Shown here piece after piece: positions 40,362-51,987 of a stretch of 64,000 nucleotides of DNA (the stretch's first letter is position 1; each line of letters starts with the position of its first letter). The stretch is from Pomphorhynchus laevis. Taxonomy: Eukaryota; Acanthocephala; Palaeacanthocephala; Echinorhynchida; Pomphorhynchidae. The notes beneath the pieces are model-generated. The model did not search any database. It had not been told where the DNA came from and saw nothing but the letters and a program-made list of their open reading frames with translations. Where the stretch lies: positions 32,944-96,943 of the forward strand of contig WNNJ02000054.1 in NCBI GenBank assembly GCA_012934845.2. The letters run 5' to 3'. A program made the position numbers and the translations under genes.

Positions 40362-41535
40362 ATGGATGGTAATTCCCTCAATTCTCAGGGAACTTCCTTG
40401 AATACAGACTCTAAGGTAAGTGGTTAATTATCTACCGATGGTACTATGATTAACAAGGTACTCCCCCCCTATTCCGAAGTTAAGAAACTTAATTTTTATC
40501 AAACTAACCCAACCTCAAGAGCGACATAAGCTTTTCTCAATATTTCTAAGGAGGTTTGTAAATGATTATCCCAACAGGATTATTTTTAATTCTGTGAAAA
40601 TGTTTGATTCAACTATAAAAATCTCATTTGCTACCAATAAGGTAGCAACTGAGTACGTTAATTTTTTCAAACGTAATCTCAATGGTCTTGGAATGATCGA
40701 GCATAAACCTATTCTCTCGACCTTGAGAATATCGAACTTCCCTCCTCATCTAGAAGATGATGACCTTCAAGCTCTAAAATCCTTGTTCAAACTCTCGAAC
40801 GTTAGGACTCTGAAAGACAATAATGGTTTCCTGATTCCAGTTGCATTCTGCTCGGCGGAATCCGGGCACAGTCTAACGTTATCCCAGTCAGCCTGCAACC
40901 CTTTCCTAGGTTATAACCTTCTCTTCTCTATAGTTGATGAGGACAACCTTACCTACCCCCATTGCAACGTCTGCCACGTCTGGGGGCACTGGGGATCAAA
41001 TTGTTCAAAAGCTCGTATCTGCGGAGTATGCTCCATGGACTCATGCAGCTCATTACTAAAAGGGGAGAAATGTGTGGTTTCTCCCAAATGCGCGAACTGT
41101 AAAGGAGACCACCCTGCCTGGTCTAGAAAGTGCCACTTTTTCAAAAAATACAGGAATGTTCGCGTGTCTCCACCTGTTACTCCTAACAGACTGTCGGCTG
41201 CCACTGCAGCCATTCCGGTGAACCGTATGTCGGACAAGGATATTATACACCTTCTGGATTCCTACAAAAGATCTACTAAAATGGACATGGAGAAACTTAT
41301 ATCTAGCATGCTTGCAACACTTTTCACAGCTCCTGAAATTTCATCGCCGGTCGTCCCAGTATCGAAGAAATCGCAGAAAAGAGGTGGAGCCACTCACTCT
41401 GTTCCTCCATTGAAGATTGGAAAATTACTACAACAGGCCTCCCAGGGAAATGAAGATAATGCCCGTGGGCAAGTGCACACCTTGGATAGCGCCAGTGGTA
41501 AAGGGGGTAACCCCTCCACCCCTGGCTCTGTCTAG
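40362..41535 (+). pseudogene. LINE ORF1 (gag-like, CCHC zinc knuckles), copy 2
   Basis: Begins MDGNSLNSQGTSLNTDSKVSG at 40362, where a stop interrupts. It then stays open from before 40594 to 41535 (313 codons from the internal Met). Domains: an N-terminal region like copy 1 (LKISFATHD there, IKISFATNKVA here), then zinc knuckles at about 41000-41130 (YPHCNVCHVWGHWGSNC, CGVCSMDSCSS, CANCKGDHPAWSRKC). The C-terminus is basic and Ser-rich. Predicted to bind element RNA. Only the first part is broken. Confidence 0.8.
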
Positions 41536-41569
41536 GGATGTGGCAATCCCATACAGCTGACCTAACACA

Positions 41570-43946
41570 ATGCAGGGTACTCGAGAGCCTTTTTCACTGA
41601 ATATTCTTCAGTGGAATTCGGTAGGAGCTTCTGCCCTTAGACTTTTATCTGGTAGAGATGCGGATGTTATAGTCCTTCAGGAGACGCGGTCTATCCGTAT
41701 CCCCCAGGACATTACTCGATTCATCCCTAAGCACATTTGTTCCCACTATACTCCGTACATAACCCCTCCTCACTCATCTTCATCTCAAGGACTCTTGACC
41801 TTAGTTAAATGCTCTTTAAGATCCTCCCTCCTTTTAAATTATTCTTGTCCAGCCCTTTCTTGTTTAGTAGTTTCACTCTGTAAGAACGATAAACGGCTTA
41901 GTCTAGCTAATGTCTACATCCGTCCAGGAGAGATTCACAAGAACCGTGACCTCCTGGATAGAATTATCGACAGAGGTTACGACATGGTTTAGGTGACTTC
42001 AACGACAGAACTGGTCGTTGGATTAATGCAGTACTCCGCAGAGCCAGGAACGGTTATCTTATTCATAAACCACCGTCACCCACCTTTCATTGCACATCAA
42101 CGAATTCACTCCTCGATTTATTACTGCTTCATGAGAAGTGGTTGCTAAAACCCTTCTGTACGGAGCAGTCGCGGCAACATCTGTCCACCTCTCATGATCT
42201 AATTCGCTGGCGGATAGAAGAGGATACGCTGCTTCGAAGGAGATTCCACTTTGACCCCATCAGAGTGACTTTCTTTCAGGCTGCTATCCAACGCTTCCCC
42301 CGAATTTGTAATGAGAGTTTAACCGAATTAAATTCCTACCTCTCCTCGCAAGCCACCGCATTGCTTTCTACAACCTATAAAGGTCGTATTTTCAGACACA
42401 CTCCGACAAAACTAAAGACCCTATCATATTTGCTCCGTCTCCCCAATCTCTCTGCTTCTTCCAGGCAAGTTCTCTCGAAGGAATATTGGAGCACTAGATA
42501 TAGGTTCCAACTGGGTAGAGATAAGGTTAGCATTGCTTCCCTTAATCCATCCTAGTCTTCCTTTTGGAAGATATTCAAGAAGGAAAAGTTTGTTTGTTGG
42601 AAGGATAGGGCTTTGGGCTGGATCGGTAGTATAGGCCTTGATAAAGTTTTGGAGGAGTCACTAGCCCTACACAATTATGGAGCCACGCAATCTCCGCAAC
42701 CAATCCCGTCCTGGGGAGACTTCAGGAGTAGAGACTTATCTGTCACAGATATTCTCAACGCCTGGGGGCCTCTTCCGGGCACCTCCAAATCCATCGCTCC
42801 ACTCTCTTCTCGTATCTGTCAGCTATTGACAGCCGATCAAAGAAGGGAGGTGGCCGTCACAATGCTATTAGCCACCCCATCCGATGTGGCCGGCATCAAC
42901 ATTAGCAAGAGAATTTTTATTCCAAAAAAGTATCCGGTCTCTTGTCCTAAAGACCTGCGGCCCATTTCGATTCAAAATTCCCTCGTCTCGATCTACGAAA
43001 AAGCGCTTGCGCGTAGAATCCGCATTCATCTAAGTAGGCGTAATTTAATCCCACCTGGTTTCCATGGGTTTGTCAAAGGTCGCTCGGTTCATTCAGCAGT
43101 TGGTGAAGTGCATCGGTTTTGTCAGGAGAACAGTCATCAGCTAGCTGTGGCTGTTTTCCTTGATTTCTCCGCTGCATTTGACCGCATTTCCATTCCATTT
43201 GTTATCTCTTCTCTCAGGTCACTCGGGTTGTCTGCGAGAATTGTTAACAGGGTGGAGATAATGCTGTACACCAAGCGATTCTTTTATGAAGACGACCCTG
43301 ATGCGCATCAGTTCTACCCTATTACAGGTGTGCCTCAAGGCTCCCCTCTCTCCTATCTTATTTCTTGCTGCATCCATTGAACTCTTTAAAATATTTAAAC
43401 GCGAACAACGTCTAGTGGTATACGCTGATGATACCACAGCCCTGTTTTCTGGATGCAGGTGCAAAGACATAGTCTCGGACATCATCCGTTTCTTTTTACG
43501 ATTAAAAGACCAGTTACCCAATTCCAATCTGATTTTAAACTCCGCCAAATCGCAGGTGGTGGTCTTTCATGGCGCCAATGCAACAAAGAAAAAGCTTAAG
43601 AGATTAGCACTCTCTGCCCTCTCCTCCATTTTGATAAATCAACCCCTCCCTGTCTTCACGAGTCGAGTAAAATACCTGGGGTTCACCATTACGGTGAACT
43701 GGTCGGCGAAAGCCGACCTGGATAGACTTAAACGTATCCTGAAAAGAGCTAGGTGGGCCCTGAAACGGGCCCAGCATCTGTCATTTATAGGGAAAACCCA
43801 GGTGCGCCTCTGGGGCACCTGGGCTTTCTCGGGATTAATCTTCTTTTCTAGAGGACGCCCCCGAGAGCAAAGGCTAAGGTTTCTCAAGCTGCTCATCTCG
43901 CGTTTACCCAGCATAGTCCGCTCCGATTGGACTCTTCGGGGGGGGT
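41570..43946 (+). pseudogene. LINE ORF2 (endonuclease and reverse transcriptase), copy 2
   Basis: ATG 41570 starts MQGTREPFSLNILQWNSVG. The endonuclease has VIVLQETRSI, RPGEIHKNRD and GDFNDRTGRW, with a frameshift near 41990. RT motifs: CPKDLRPISIQNSLVSIYEK, GFHGFVKGRSVHSAVGEV, VFLDFSAAFDRISIPFV, GVPQGSPLS with a frameshift near 43345, RLVVYADDTTALFSG (intact YADD, near 43420-43435), and YLGFTITVNWSAKADLDRLK. It ends near 43946. Main interruptions are at about 41990, 42555 and 43345-43380. Confidence 0.88.
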
Positions 43947-44160
43947 GAATGACCCCGGGTGGTTCAGTCGAAGGGCGGCGTGTTGGATTGGCTGTGGGGC
44001 TCAGATCCCGCCGGACCTGAGGCCATGATGAATGAAGACGACGAAGAGCGATCTTTTTGGAAACTTATTCTTTATTGTCTCGCTTTTTTAGATAGTTAGT
44101 TATCGTTTTTTTCTTATCGGTTATATAGTTGTTAATAAAATCCTTATTATTATTATATCC

Positions 44161-44714
44161 TTAAATGGCATTATACTACTAGTTGTAACTCAATTCAAAA
44201 ACACTCCAGTAATATTATTTTGTTTATATGAAATAGAGTTCTCTGATATGAGTCTCGTTAATTATTGTATTTTAAAATTTATCGATTATTTCTGTTTATA
44301 TTGTTATGAAGGGACCGATGCTAATCATTTATTAAGAGAATGTATGATAGCTTTGTTAATTCCAGATTTATAGACATTATCTACAGCGGTCACTGCAAGC
44401 ATATCGTTTCATCAAATAGATATAATTATAGTTTAGTAATTTATTAAAACAGTCTGCGGCAATAATGCAATAATTTGGTTATAATTTATAGTTGCCAATT
44501 TACTTTGCAATTTAAAGCCTCTTTACCTCAATCGATATGCATAAACTCCGAATTAAAGTCTATGGAAATCTCATAAGAAACTAGGAACATAAGATCACGT
44601 TTATAGGGGTCTATGATTAATGTGATAAGTAACTTTAAACAGCGCGAGAGAGTTTAAAACAATAACTTTAAACAGCGCGAGAGAATGACCTCTGTTACTT
44701 GAATTCCGTAATTG
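44161..44714. other. AT-rich spacer with a short direct repeat
   Basis: A 21-base motif (AACTTTAAACAGCGCGAGAG) occurs twice at 44630-44687. No gene is seen. Confidence 0.55.
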
Positions 44715-45415
44715 TATACAAGATGATGGGAAACCTTTCGTTCCATGAATAAAGAGCCACATCGTTGAGAGGTCTAAATATAGTAGCCTTTGAGCCGTTG
44801 AAGGCAGTTTTAAACAATCTAGACGCTCAGTGTAGTAAGAATAATGTGAGCCAATACAAAGTTTGATTCCTATAACGCAGGATAGACTTAATTTTCGTCA
44901 TTTCAGCTTTGGTGGATGGGAAAGTGGTTGTGATCCAGCATTCCACGTGCGGGCGGATTAAGGCGCAATATATATGATTGAATAGTTTTGGCTTAAGCTT
45001 AGCAAATGTGTTATTTATACAATACAGAGACTTCTTTACTTTAACATGTACATAATCGGTATTCGGTCGAGTCTTGAGATCGTTATTCAAAATGATTCCA
45101 AGGTCTCTGTGCTCAGATATAATGTGAAGCTTCTGACATCCTAAATAAAAGTCACGATCAGGTTACCGTTGCCAAGCTTCATGTGGACACATTTGTCTAC
45201 ATTCATGGTCATACCGGTATAAGTACTCCAGTTATGTCGTGTGAAGATCGATCTGTTGGCGCTGGCCCTGTGTGTCGGAAATTCTATCGCACCGGATTTT
45301 CATATCATCAGCAAATGCCAAGCATGAGCTATTTATGCATAAGAGCAGATCATTTAGAAATATAATGAAAAGCAAGGGACCAAGGACTGTACCTGTTAAT
45401 TGTGGCGTTCTATGT
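44715..45415 (-). mobile_element. CR1/Jockey-like LINE RT fragment
   Basis: Minus strand: SCLAFADDMKI-like catalytic box near 45290-45320, then LGIILNNDLKTRPNTDYVHV, NNTFAKLKPKLFNHIYCALI and RPHVECWITTTFPSTKAEM, the RT thumb and C-terminal region of LINE ORF2. The frame is broken several times. It is a family different from the other LINEs in the window. Confidence 0.7.
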
Positions 45416-45517
45416 AATTATCGTTAACCACAAGAAGGATAAAAACCTTCTTTATCAAAGAAGGCTAAAAATTAACGTTAAATATTGTCTTGGTGAATTA
45501 AATATATATGTATATAC

Positions 45518-45656
45518 ATTCCAGATTTTTCCTGTCAGTTCCAGATTTTTCCTGTCAGTTCCAGATTTTACCTGTCAGTTCCAGATTTTTCCTCTCAGTT
45601 CCAGATTTTTCCTCAGTTCCAGATTTTTCCTCTCAGTTGCAGATTTTTTCTGTCAG
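45518..45656 (+). repeat. 20-bp tandem repeat, about 7 units, in a LINE 5' UTR
   Basis: Units of TTCCAGATTTTTCCTGTCAG with small deletions in later copies. The array ends about 25 bases before an ORF1-like ATG at 45683. Confidence 0.9.
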
Positions 45657-45659
45657 ATG

Positions 45660-46830
45660 CTTAATCTCTCGATAAAAGATCATGCCTAGAAAAGCTCCAT
45701 CTCAAATACGTGTTGCTGATCACGCATCTTCCACATCGGAATGCAATGATCGTTATACAAGTTTGGAAATTGGATGCGATTGTAAAGATTGTGACGTATA
45801 GACCCTTGTTTAAGTTAAAATATCTGACCGTTCGGTGTATCAAAGTAAAACGTTTTCAGCAAAACTTTCACAGCTATCATGCTCCTTCACTTTTGTCTCA
45901 CATTAGACTATTCAGACTGATACTGTTTTTGACGTTTCCCTCGATCCAACACCTGACTTCGCATCGTATAATCCCATTCTTGAACCTTCTCTTACACACA
46001 CTCCTCGTACAACTTACGATAAAACATATATTCATCTTCATCATCCTATCAAGACAAACAGTAACGATGTTCATATCGTACCTCATCTTTCCTATTCCTC
46101 CCCAATCTAAATACATCTCATACTTCTTTCTTCGCTTCACGTACTTGTTACTCTACCTCATCGTATCACTTCAATAATTTACATCCTTCCGTCAAAATAA
46201 TCTCCAGTAACATCTCCGATCAACCGATTCAACACTCCATTTTTTCACACATGCTCCAACTCATCTTCAATCTCTATCGAGCGCCTCTGTCATTTCCACT
46301 TTTATATGCTCTTATGCCTCTACTCCTACCAGCTCTGTTCGTCCACCACATCCACGTAATCGTTTTCCATCGCGCGATCGCTGTATTATCATATATAACT
46401 TACAGCTTCCCGAATCTGCTTCTCCACAATCTCGCCTCGATTATGATGTATCTGCTTTTATTCTATCCTAGCGACCATTCTTACTAATGATAATCCATCC
46501 CTCTTGAATAATATCGCTCCTGTATCCTTGATCCGTTTAAACAAATCGACTAATATCCAATCATCTCAGTCCTACACTCATAAAAATCGTTTTCCGACAT
46601 ACTTCACATGATTCCTTGGTACTATCCCAACGTTTGAAACTTCTTACTAATTCATTTACTTATCGTATCTATTATAACCGCTCCCCTTCTGATATTGCCC
46701 AACTCAATTTAGCTCGCATTGAGAAACATCGAAGTGAAACAAACGGCGAGTCATCCTTATAAATCCATCAAATCAACGGAAATTTTTACGTCGTACACAC
46801 GAGGCCAAAAAATCTATGGCGTCACGGCTC
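45660..46830 (+). mobile_element. LINE 5' part (ORF1 remnant), decayed
   Basis: Begins MPRKAPSQIRVADHASSTSE at 45683 with a Cys pattern like the ORF1 finger (GCDCKDCDV). Its end (near 46690-46830: QLNLARIEKHRSETNGESSL and HTRGQKIY) parallels the ORF1 end of the next copy (RIEKRRREENGETSLSIRN and HTRPKIR, 48090-48206). Between them the sequence is heavily decayed. There is no endonuclease or RT. Confidence 0.6.
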
Positions 46831-47098
46831 TCTCCCTGTCTGATTTGCTAGTCTCTTTAAAACAGATCTTTTTGATAAACAGATCTCTTTTCTACAGATC
46901 TCTTTGAAACAAATATCTTCGACGACAACCAAACGACAACCTTCGACGACACTTAATGACAACCATCGACAACCATCCGCTTGACAATTATCGACAACCA
47001 TCGACGACATCCGCTCGCTACTTACAACTAACGCGAACTACTTACAATTAACTACTTACAATTATTTAAAAATCGTAAACTATTGCAACCTACAGTTA

Positions 47099-48206
47099 AT
47101 GGGAACCAAGAAGAAAAATCTACCAAAAGCCAAGCGAGCAATCTCTGTTGATACCGATAAAACCGGCAAGCTCGAGAACATACAAGTTAAATGCTCCGCT
47201 AGCGGCTGTCAAATCTGGACATCAGTAACACATAATTGTGCTTTGGGTCAGGAAACTTGTGGCGGGCCACCGTTCTACTGCGGATTCTGTGCGGCGAAAC
47301 AAATCAACTTGTTAATAAAACGATTAGAGCAATTGGAAATGGCATCGCAGCATGATCGAATTTCTCAAATTTCTGACAAATCTACTGAGACAGTGAAGGA
47401 GCCGCAAATTGTATCGCAGCAAGATGGATTTTGTCAAGTTTATGATAAATCTACCGAGACAGTGACGGAGCCGCAAATTGTTACAACTAATGTATATTCA
47501 CTCCCCGACACCCCACGTCCCGTCCTTCCCGTCTCGTCTCTCAATACCTTGCATCCATCAATCAAAATCACCTCCACCAACCTCCACTATCCTTCCACTC
47601 ATAACCTTTCCTCACATCGCTTGCCATCCTCTTTATTATCATTATCCTCTATGTCTCCCGTCGTCAAACCAAATCCCTCCAAATCATCAACTGCCAGCTC
47701 TTCTATCGTGATCTCACCTACTCACGTCAGTCGTCCTCCTTTACGGAAGCGCTTTGCTTCTCGCGATCGTTGCGTCATTGTCACTAATATCACGCCTTCT
47801 AACTCCTTATCTCCACAAGCACGTCTAGACTACGATGTTTCCGCCTTCTGATCCATCCTCTCGTCTATTGTCCCTGCGGATAAACCTTCCTTTTTCAAGG
47901 ACATTTCTCCTGTCGCATTTATCCGTCTAAACAAATCTTCTCAATCTAATCCTTCCCAGCCCCCTCTCCTAAAAATTATTTTCAAGCATCGCTCTCACGC
48001 GTCTTCTGTCCTCTCTCAACGATTCAAACTCATGTCATCTTCAACCACTCAAATTTTCCCCGAATGCGCCCCTTTCTGAAATCGCTCAAATCTCTTCAGC
48101 CCGCATCGAAAAACGCCGTCGCGAGGAAAACGGCGAAACCTCACTCTCAATCCGAAACATAGACGGAAATTTTCAAGTTGTCCACACTCGTCCAAAAATT
48201 CGATAG
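47099..48206 (+). pseudogene. LINE ORF1 with PHD-like finger
   Basis: Open for 250 codons from ATG 47099 (MGTKKKNLPKAKRAIS), then frameshifted. The finger is at about residues 32-68: VKCSASGCQIWTSVTHN, then FYCGFCAAKQINLLIKRLEQ leading into a short coiled stretch. A direct repeat of about 27 residues follows (SDKSTETVKEPQIVSQQD / YDKSTETVTEPQIVTT). Pro/Ser-rich sequence comes next, then RCVIVTNITPSNSLSPQAR, which matches the RNA-binding-like half of the other ORF1 proteins. The frame breaks near 47850 and again later before SLSIRNIDGNFQVVHTRPK (ending 48206). Confidence 0.8.
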
Positions 48207-49070
48207 CGCTCCATCTCTCCTATGTGTCTTCTCCACTAGACTCTTTCGCCACAACACACGGTTTCCGCCTCGGTCTCCTTAACACTAGATCTATTCTCAA
48301 TAAATCCGATCTTATCCTCAACCTATTCACCAAGCAATCCATCGATCTCTTCTGCCTCACCGAATCCTGGCACTCAGATTCCGACGACCTTTCCATTCAC
48401 CGTCTGCTCTCTACCGGTTGCTCCCTAGTCGAATCCGCCCGCCCCCTCAGCTCATGCCCTTCTAAATTCTCTAATCATGGCGGCATCGTCGCATTCGCGC
48501 GTCACCCCGCGTCTCTTCGCAAAATCAATCCCCCTTTCAGTCCTTGCTCTTTTGAATTGCTCACTTGTTGTTATTCTAACCCGATCACTCTACATTTCGC
48601 CATTGTATACCGTCCTGGTTCATCAGCTCCTACTGCCTTATTTTTTACCGAACTCGGTGACCTCCTTTCTCATTGTGCTTTGTCCTCAATCCCTTCACTC
48701 GTTCTAGGCGACTTCAATATCCGCCTAGACCGCCCCTCTTCCACGGATTCCATCCGGTTCATCAACATTCTATCCAACTACAATTACAAACTAATCTCCA
48801 CTGCCCCCACACATATACTTGGTGGGGCACTCGACATCATCGCTGTCCCCGATCATTTTGCTGCCTACACCTCACTGTCCATCTCTGATCCTGGTCTATC
48901 CGATCACTTTCTTATCACCCTTGATCTCACTCGCAACCACACCCCTCCTCACACACCTACAATCCTACGTCGCCCTTGGAGAAATCTTGACCTCTCCCTT
49001 CTCCGCTCTGCCTTACTCAAATCGTCTCTATCATTACCCACAATTCGGCAGTCAACTTCCAGGGGTTCAT
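48207..49070 (+). pseudogene. LINE ORF2 endonuclease domain, 3'-truncated
   Basis: ATG 48224. APE-type endonuclease: FRLGLLNTRSILNKSDLILN, LFCLTESWHSDSDD (catalytic Glu), GGIVAFARHPASLRK, FAIVYRPGSSAP, LVLGDFNIRLDRPSS, LGGALDIIAV, GLSDHFLITLDLT (catalytic Asp-His). It remains open for 282 codons and then breaks off at about 49070, before any RT motif. The truncation is at the 3' side, the opposite of normal LINE truncation. Confidence 0.88.
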
Positions 49071-49084
49071 AGGTTACGATTGAG

Positions 49085-50240
49085 ATGAAGTATTTATTGA
49101 GGGCAGTGATGGAACTGTATATGTTCATGGAGAAATCAACGTGGGATCTATCGACGATGCAGATGAACGATCTGAAGACTTGTCTGATAACAGAATCGAA
49201 ATCGTAAGAGAGTGTGATGATGCTCTTATTGATAGCAGAACTGGAAACGACAGTGATGAGGTTGTGAGAACACCTGGGCTTATAGTTTAGAGGTTAACAA
49301 TGTAGATACCTTTAACAATGTTGGTGTAATTGATGTTCTATCAGATAACAGAAGCAATGACTGCAACGGTTATGGTAATGACTACCTTGCGACTATAGCG
49401 CTGATGGAGGACGTGGAATTTATCGACGATGCAGATGAACGATCTGAAGACTTGTCTGATAACAGAATCGAAACCGTAAGAGAGTGTGATGATGCTCTTA
49501 TTGATAGCAGAACTGGAAACAACAGTGATGAGGATTGTGAGAACACCTGAGCTTATAGTTCAGAGGTTAACAATGTAGATATCTTTAATAATGTCGATGT
49601 AATTGATGTTCTTTCAGATAACAGCAGCAATGACTGCAACGGTTATGGTAATGACTACCTTGCGACTATAGCGCTGATGGAGGACGTGGAATTTATCGAC
49701 GATGCAGATGAACGATCTGAAGACTTGTCTGATAACAAAATCGAAACCGAAAGAGAGTGTGATGATGCTCTTATTAATAGCAGAACTTGAAACGACAGTA
49801 ATCAGGATTGTGAGGACACCTGGGCTTATAGTTCAGAGGTTGACACTGTAGATACCTTTACTATTGTCGGTGTAATTGATGTTCTATCAGATAACAGAAG
49901 CAATGACTGCAACGGTTATGGTAATGACTACCTTGCGACTATAGCGCTGATGGAGGACGTGGAATTTATCGACGATGCAGATGAACGATCTGAAGACTTG
50001 TCTGATAACAAAATCGAAACCGAAAGGGAGTGTGATTATGCTCTTATTGATAGCAGAACTGAAAACGACATTGATGAGGATTGTGAGGACACCTGGGCTT
50101 ATATTTCAGAGGTTGACACTGTAGATACCTTTAGTATTGTCGGTGTAATTGATGTTCTATCAGATAACAGAAGCAATGACTGCAACGGTTATGTGAATGA
50201 CTACCTTGCAACTATAGTGCTGATGGAGAACAACAACGAT
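49085..50240 (+). repeat. 273-bp coding-type tandem array, about 4.2 units
   Basis: The landmark TCGACGATGCAGATGAACGA begins at 49151, 49423, 49696 and 49969, giving steps of 272, 273 and 273. Each unit encodes 91 residues in the same frame, acidic in composition. The 272 step reflects a one-base deletion, and the second and third units carry a stop each. Only the last unit and its downstream end are fully open. Confidence 0.92.
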
Positions 50241-50357
50241 TCTGGAAATTACTACTGCTGTAGTGTGGGAAAAATAATGGTTCTAAAAAGGATTGTGGCT
50301 TCCGGTTGTGGTTGTTTCTCTGGTACAGTAATGTGTTGGATATTCAAAAGAAAATAA
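49950..50357 (+). CDS. Acidic repeat protein, last open unit, unknown function
   Basis: 135 codons: MEDVEFIDDADERSEDLSDN, then EDTWAYISEVDTVDTFSIVG, VIDVLSDNRSNDCNGY, and after the repeat ends a Cys-containing tail (YYCCSVGKIMVLKRIVASGC, CWIFKRK). The body is strongly acidic and the last 30 residues are hydrophobic and basic, possibly a weak C-terminal anchor. I do not recognise the family. The three upstream units are damaged, so this may be the surviving end of a longer repeat gene or a pseudogene. The ATG lies inside the repeat and need not be the natural start. Confidence 0.45.
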   Translation: MEDVEFIDDADERSEDLSDNKIETERECDYALIDSRTENDIDEDCEDTWAYISEVDTVDTFSIVGVIDVLSDNRSNDCNGYVNDYLATIVLMENNNDSGNYYCCSVGKIMVLKRIVASGCGCFSGTVMCWIFKRK

Positions 50358-50379
50358 TCCTTACTACAAAGCAAACTTA

Positions 50380-50722
50380 GTACCACTAAACTTCTCTGCT
50401 AAGTTCTGAAGGTGTCTCACCTGCGATGGCCTTGGCTGCGGTGTGGAGTTCGGAAGCGTAAGTCCTTTAAGAATACGGACAGTGGAAGGCTCCTTCAGAC
50501 AGGAAGAACAAAGCTTTGAAGGAGGTGATGTGTTTGAACAGAAGGGAGGTATGGAGATCATGCGATAAGACCGCTGGCCTCCGTTTGCTAGAATCCTCTC
50601 CTTATGTGATACTAATCCTTCGATTTTTGCTTATATATTCTAATTTTTGACAAAAAATTCCTCATACAGTTATTTTTAATAAAATCTTTATTATATTATT
50701 ATTATTATTATTTTATTTGATG
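50380..50722. repeat. Possible LINE 3' end with (ATT)n tail
   Basis: A mixed-composition block (50385-50600) is followed by AT-rich DNA and TTATTATATTATTATTATTA (about 50688-50713), as at the ends of the Jockey/I-like copies. No protein-coding match is seen, so the assignment rests on structure only. Confidence 0.3.
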
Positions 50723-50827
50723 TTTCGCTAATCGAACAGTTACATTAAGTAACTTTTTCAAATAAAATTTCCCTTTTTTTAAAAAATATCATTGTTGTAA
50801 TAATTGATTAGATGCAACGGGCATATA

Positions 50828-51038
50828 AAAAAAGATTTATTTTAACGTGGCAAATAATAACAAGATTTATTAATAAAAAACATAAAACGTGGCAAATGCG
50901 TGCCAGCGCACGCTTACATTACCACAACAAACAAAAATGTAAATGATGTGTCGAAAAGGTGTGAACGGAGGAGGTGTTCTGAATGTGATAAAGGAGGGAG
51001 CGTGGCGGACGTCGAGAGGGAGTTGATTCCAGGCGAGT
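50828..51038 (-). mobile_element. Hairpin-LINE fragment f
   Basis: Short minus-strand 3' end with the hairpin GCGTGCCAGCGCACGC (50898-50913) and C-terminal codons (LAWNQLPLDVRHAPSFITF), truncated at about 51038. The tail region AAAGATTTATTTTAACGTGG is duplicated in part (50830-50850 and 50860-50895). Confidence 0.8.
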
Positions 51039-51987
51039 TGTACTTTTTCAACAGCTACATTAAGTTAAGTTTATTGAAGTAGAACAATTAAATTAGACAC
51101 TCTGTTGCACGTGAAGTATTAAAAAGACAAGTCTAATCTTCTAACAAAATAGCAACAAGGTAGTGAGCAGTAAAAATGCAGGAGTTAAACATGAGATAAC
51201 GACTTTCGTAAATTAGAACATTTATGATAAGATGACCATCAGAGACTTTTTTAATTCTGAATGATGATACTCCCATTCATAAGTAAAAATATATTATTCC
51301 ATGCTGCTGATAATAAATATAATTTATGAAAGCTTTACTCCGCATTTTAGACCAGGCCATATCAAGTCTTCAATCATTGTGTTATTGTTTGGAGGCAGCT
51401 CCGGAACCAAAAAAAACGCAAAATATACGCAGTATCTAATTGCTTCGTTGTCCAAAGATGGTTTAATATTTAAATGCGTTTGCTTTTATTTTGTTAATTT
51501 CGTTATATTGTTAATTTTCATATCACCCTGAATGCATAGGTTTCAACTACCTCCAGGACAAACAAAATACCTTATATTCCAATTTTTTGTTATTTGCTCC
51601 AGAAGTTTAAAAACAAATTGAGTTATGAAGAGTGTATATATGCTATGGTAAAAGTCCAGTAATGTTCTAAGTGGTATGTATCAATTTAGTTTCTTAAAAG
51701 ACAATGACGTATGCATCTTGACAGGGCAGAAGATGAAGGACAGAAGAACCTCTCGAATTATACTAAAGGATGTTTAGTGAAAATGGGTCTCGACAGGTTC
51801 CCGTTCCGTTAACCTGCCAGTAGATGTAACATGCCATTTGATGATTATGAAGACCGGAGAGTTACCCCTCTTGCTTTTATTAGTCCCAAGTGAAGGCTTG
51901 TTTCCCAATGTTTGCTCAATGTTAGTGGTGATGGTTGCAGGGATGTACTCCGCATTTCTATCAGAAGTCGATGGAGTTCCAGATTAT
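51039..51987. other. Intergenic DNA containing one copy of a dispersed repeat
   Basis: About 950 bases. 51540-51625 matches 53462-53545 (CTACCTCCAGGAC, then ATACCTTATATTCCAATTTT, then AGTTTAAAAACAAATTGAG). No gene is recognised elsewhere here. Confidence 0.6.

Larger units (their letters stand above)
40362..44160 (+). mobile_element. Jockey/I-like LINE, copy 2
   Basis: Same family and order as the copy at 2100-5925 but better preserved: ORF1 40362-41535, ORF2 41570-43946, a 3' UTR with a G-rich block (about 43935-43985) and a TTATTATTATTA tail at about 44143-44157. A handful of frameshifts and stops remain, so it is inactive. The ORF1 and ORF2 starts are about 35 bases apart. Confidence 0.92.
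46870..49070 (+). mobile_element. LINE 5' half: ORF1 and endonuclease, no reverse transcriptase
   Basis: The 5' UTR (46870-47098) is rich in repeated ACAACCATCGACGAC-like units. Then come ORF1 (47099-48206) and the start of ORF2 (48200-49065), after which the element stops abruptly at the 273-bp tandem array. The composition is C-rich like hairpin-LINE fragment c, and I suspect it is the 5' half of that family. Confidence 0.8.
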
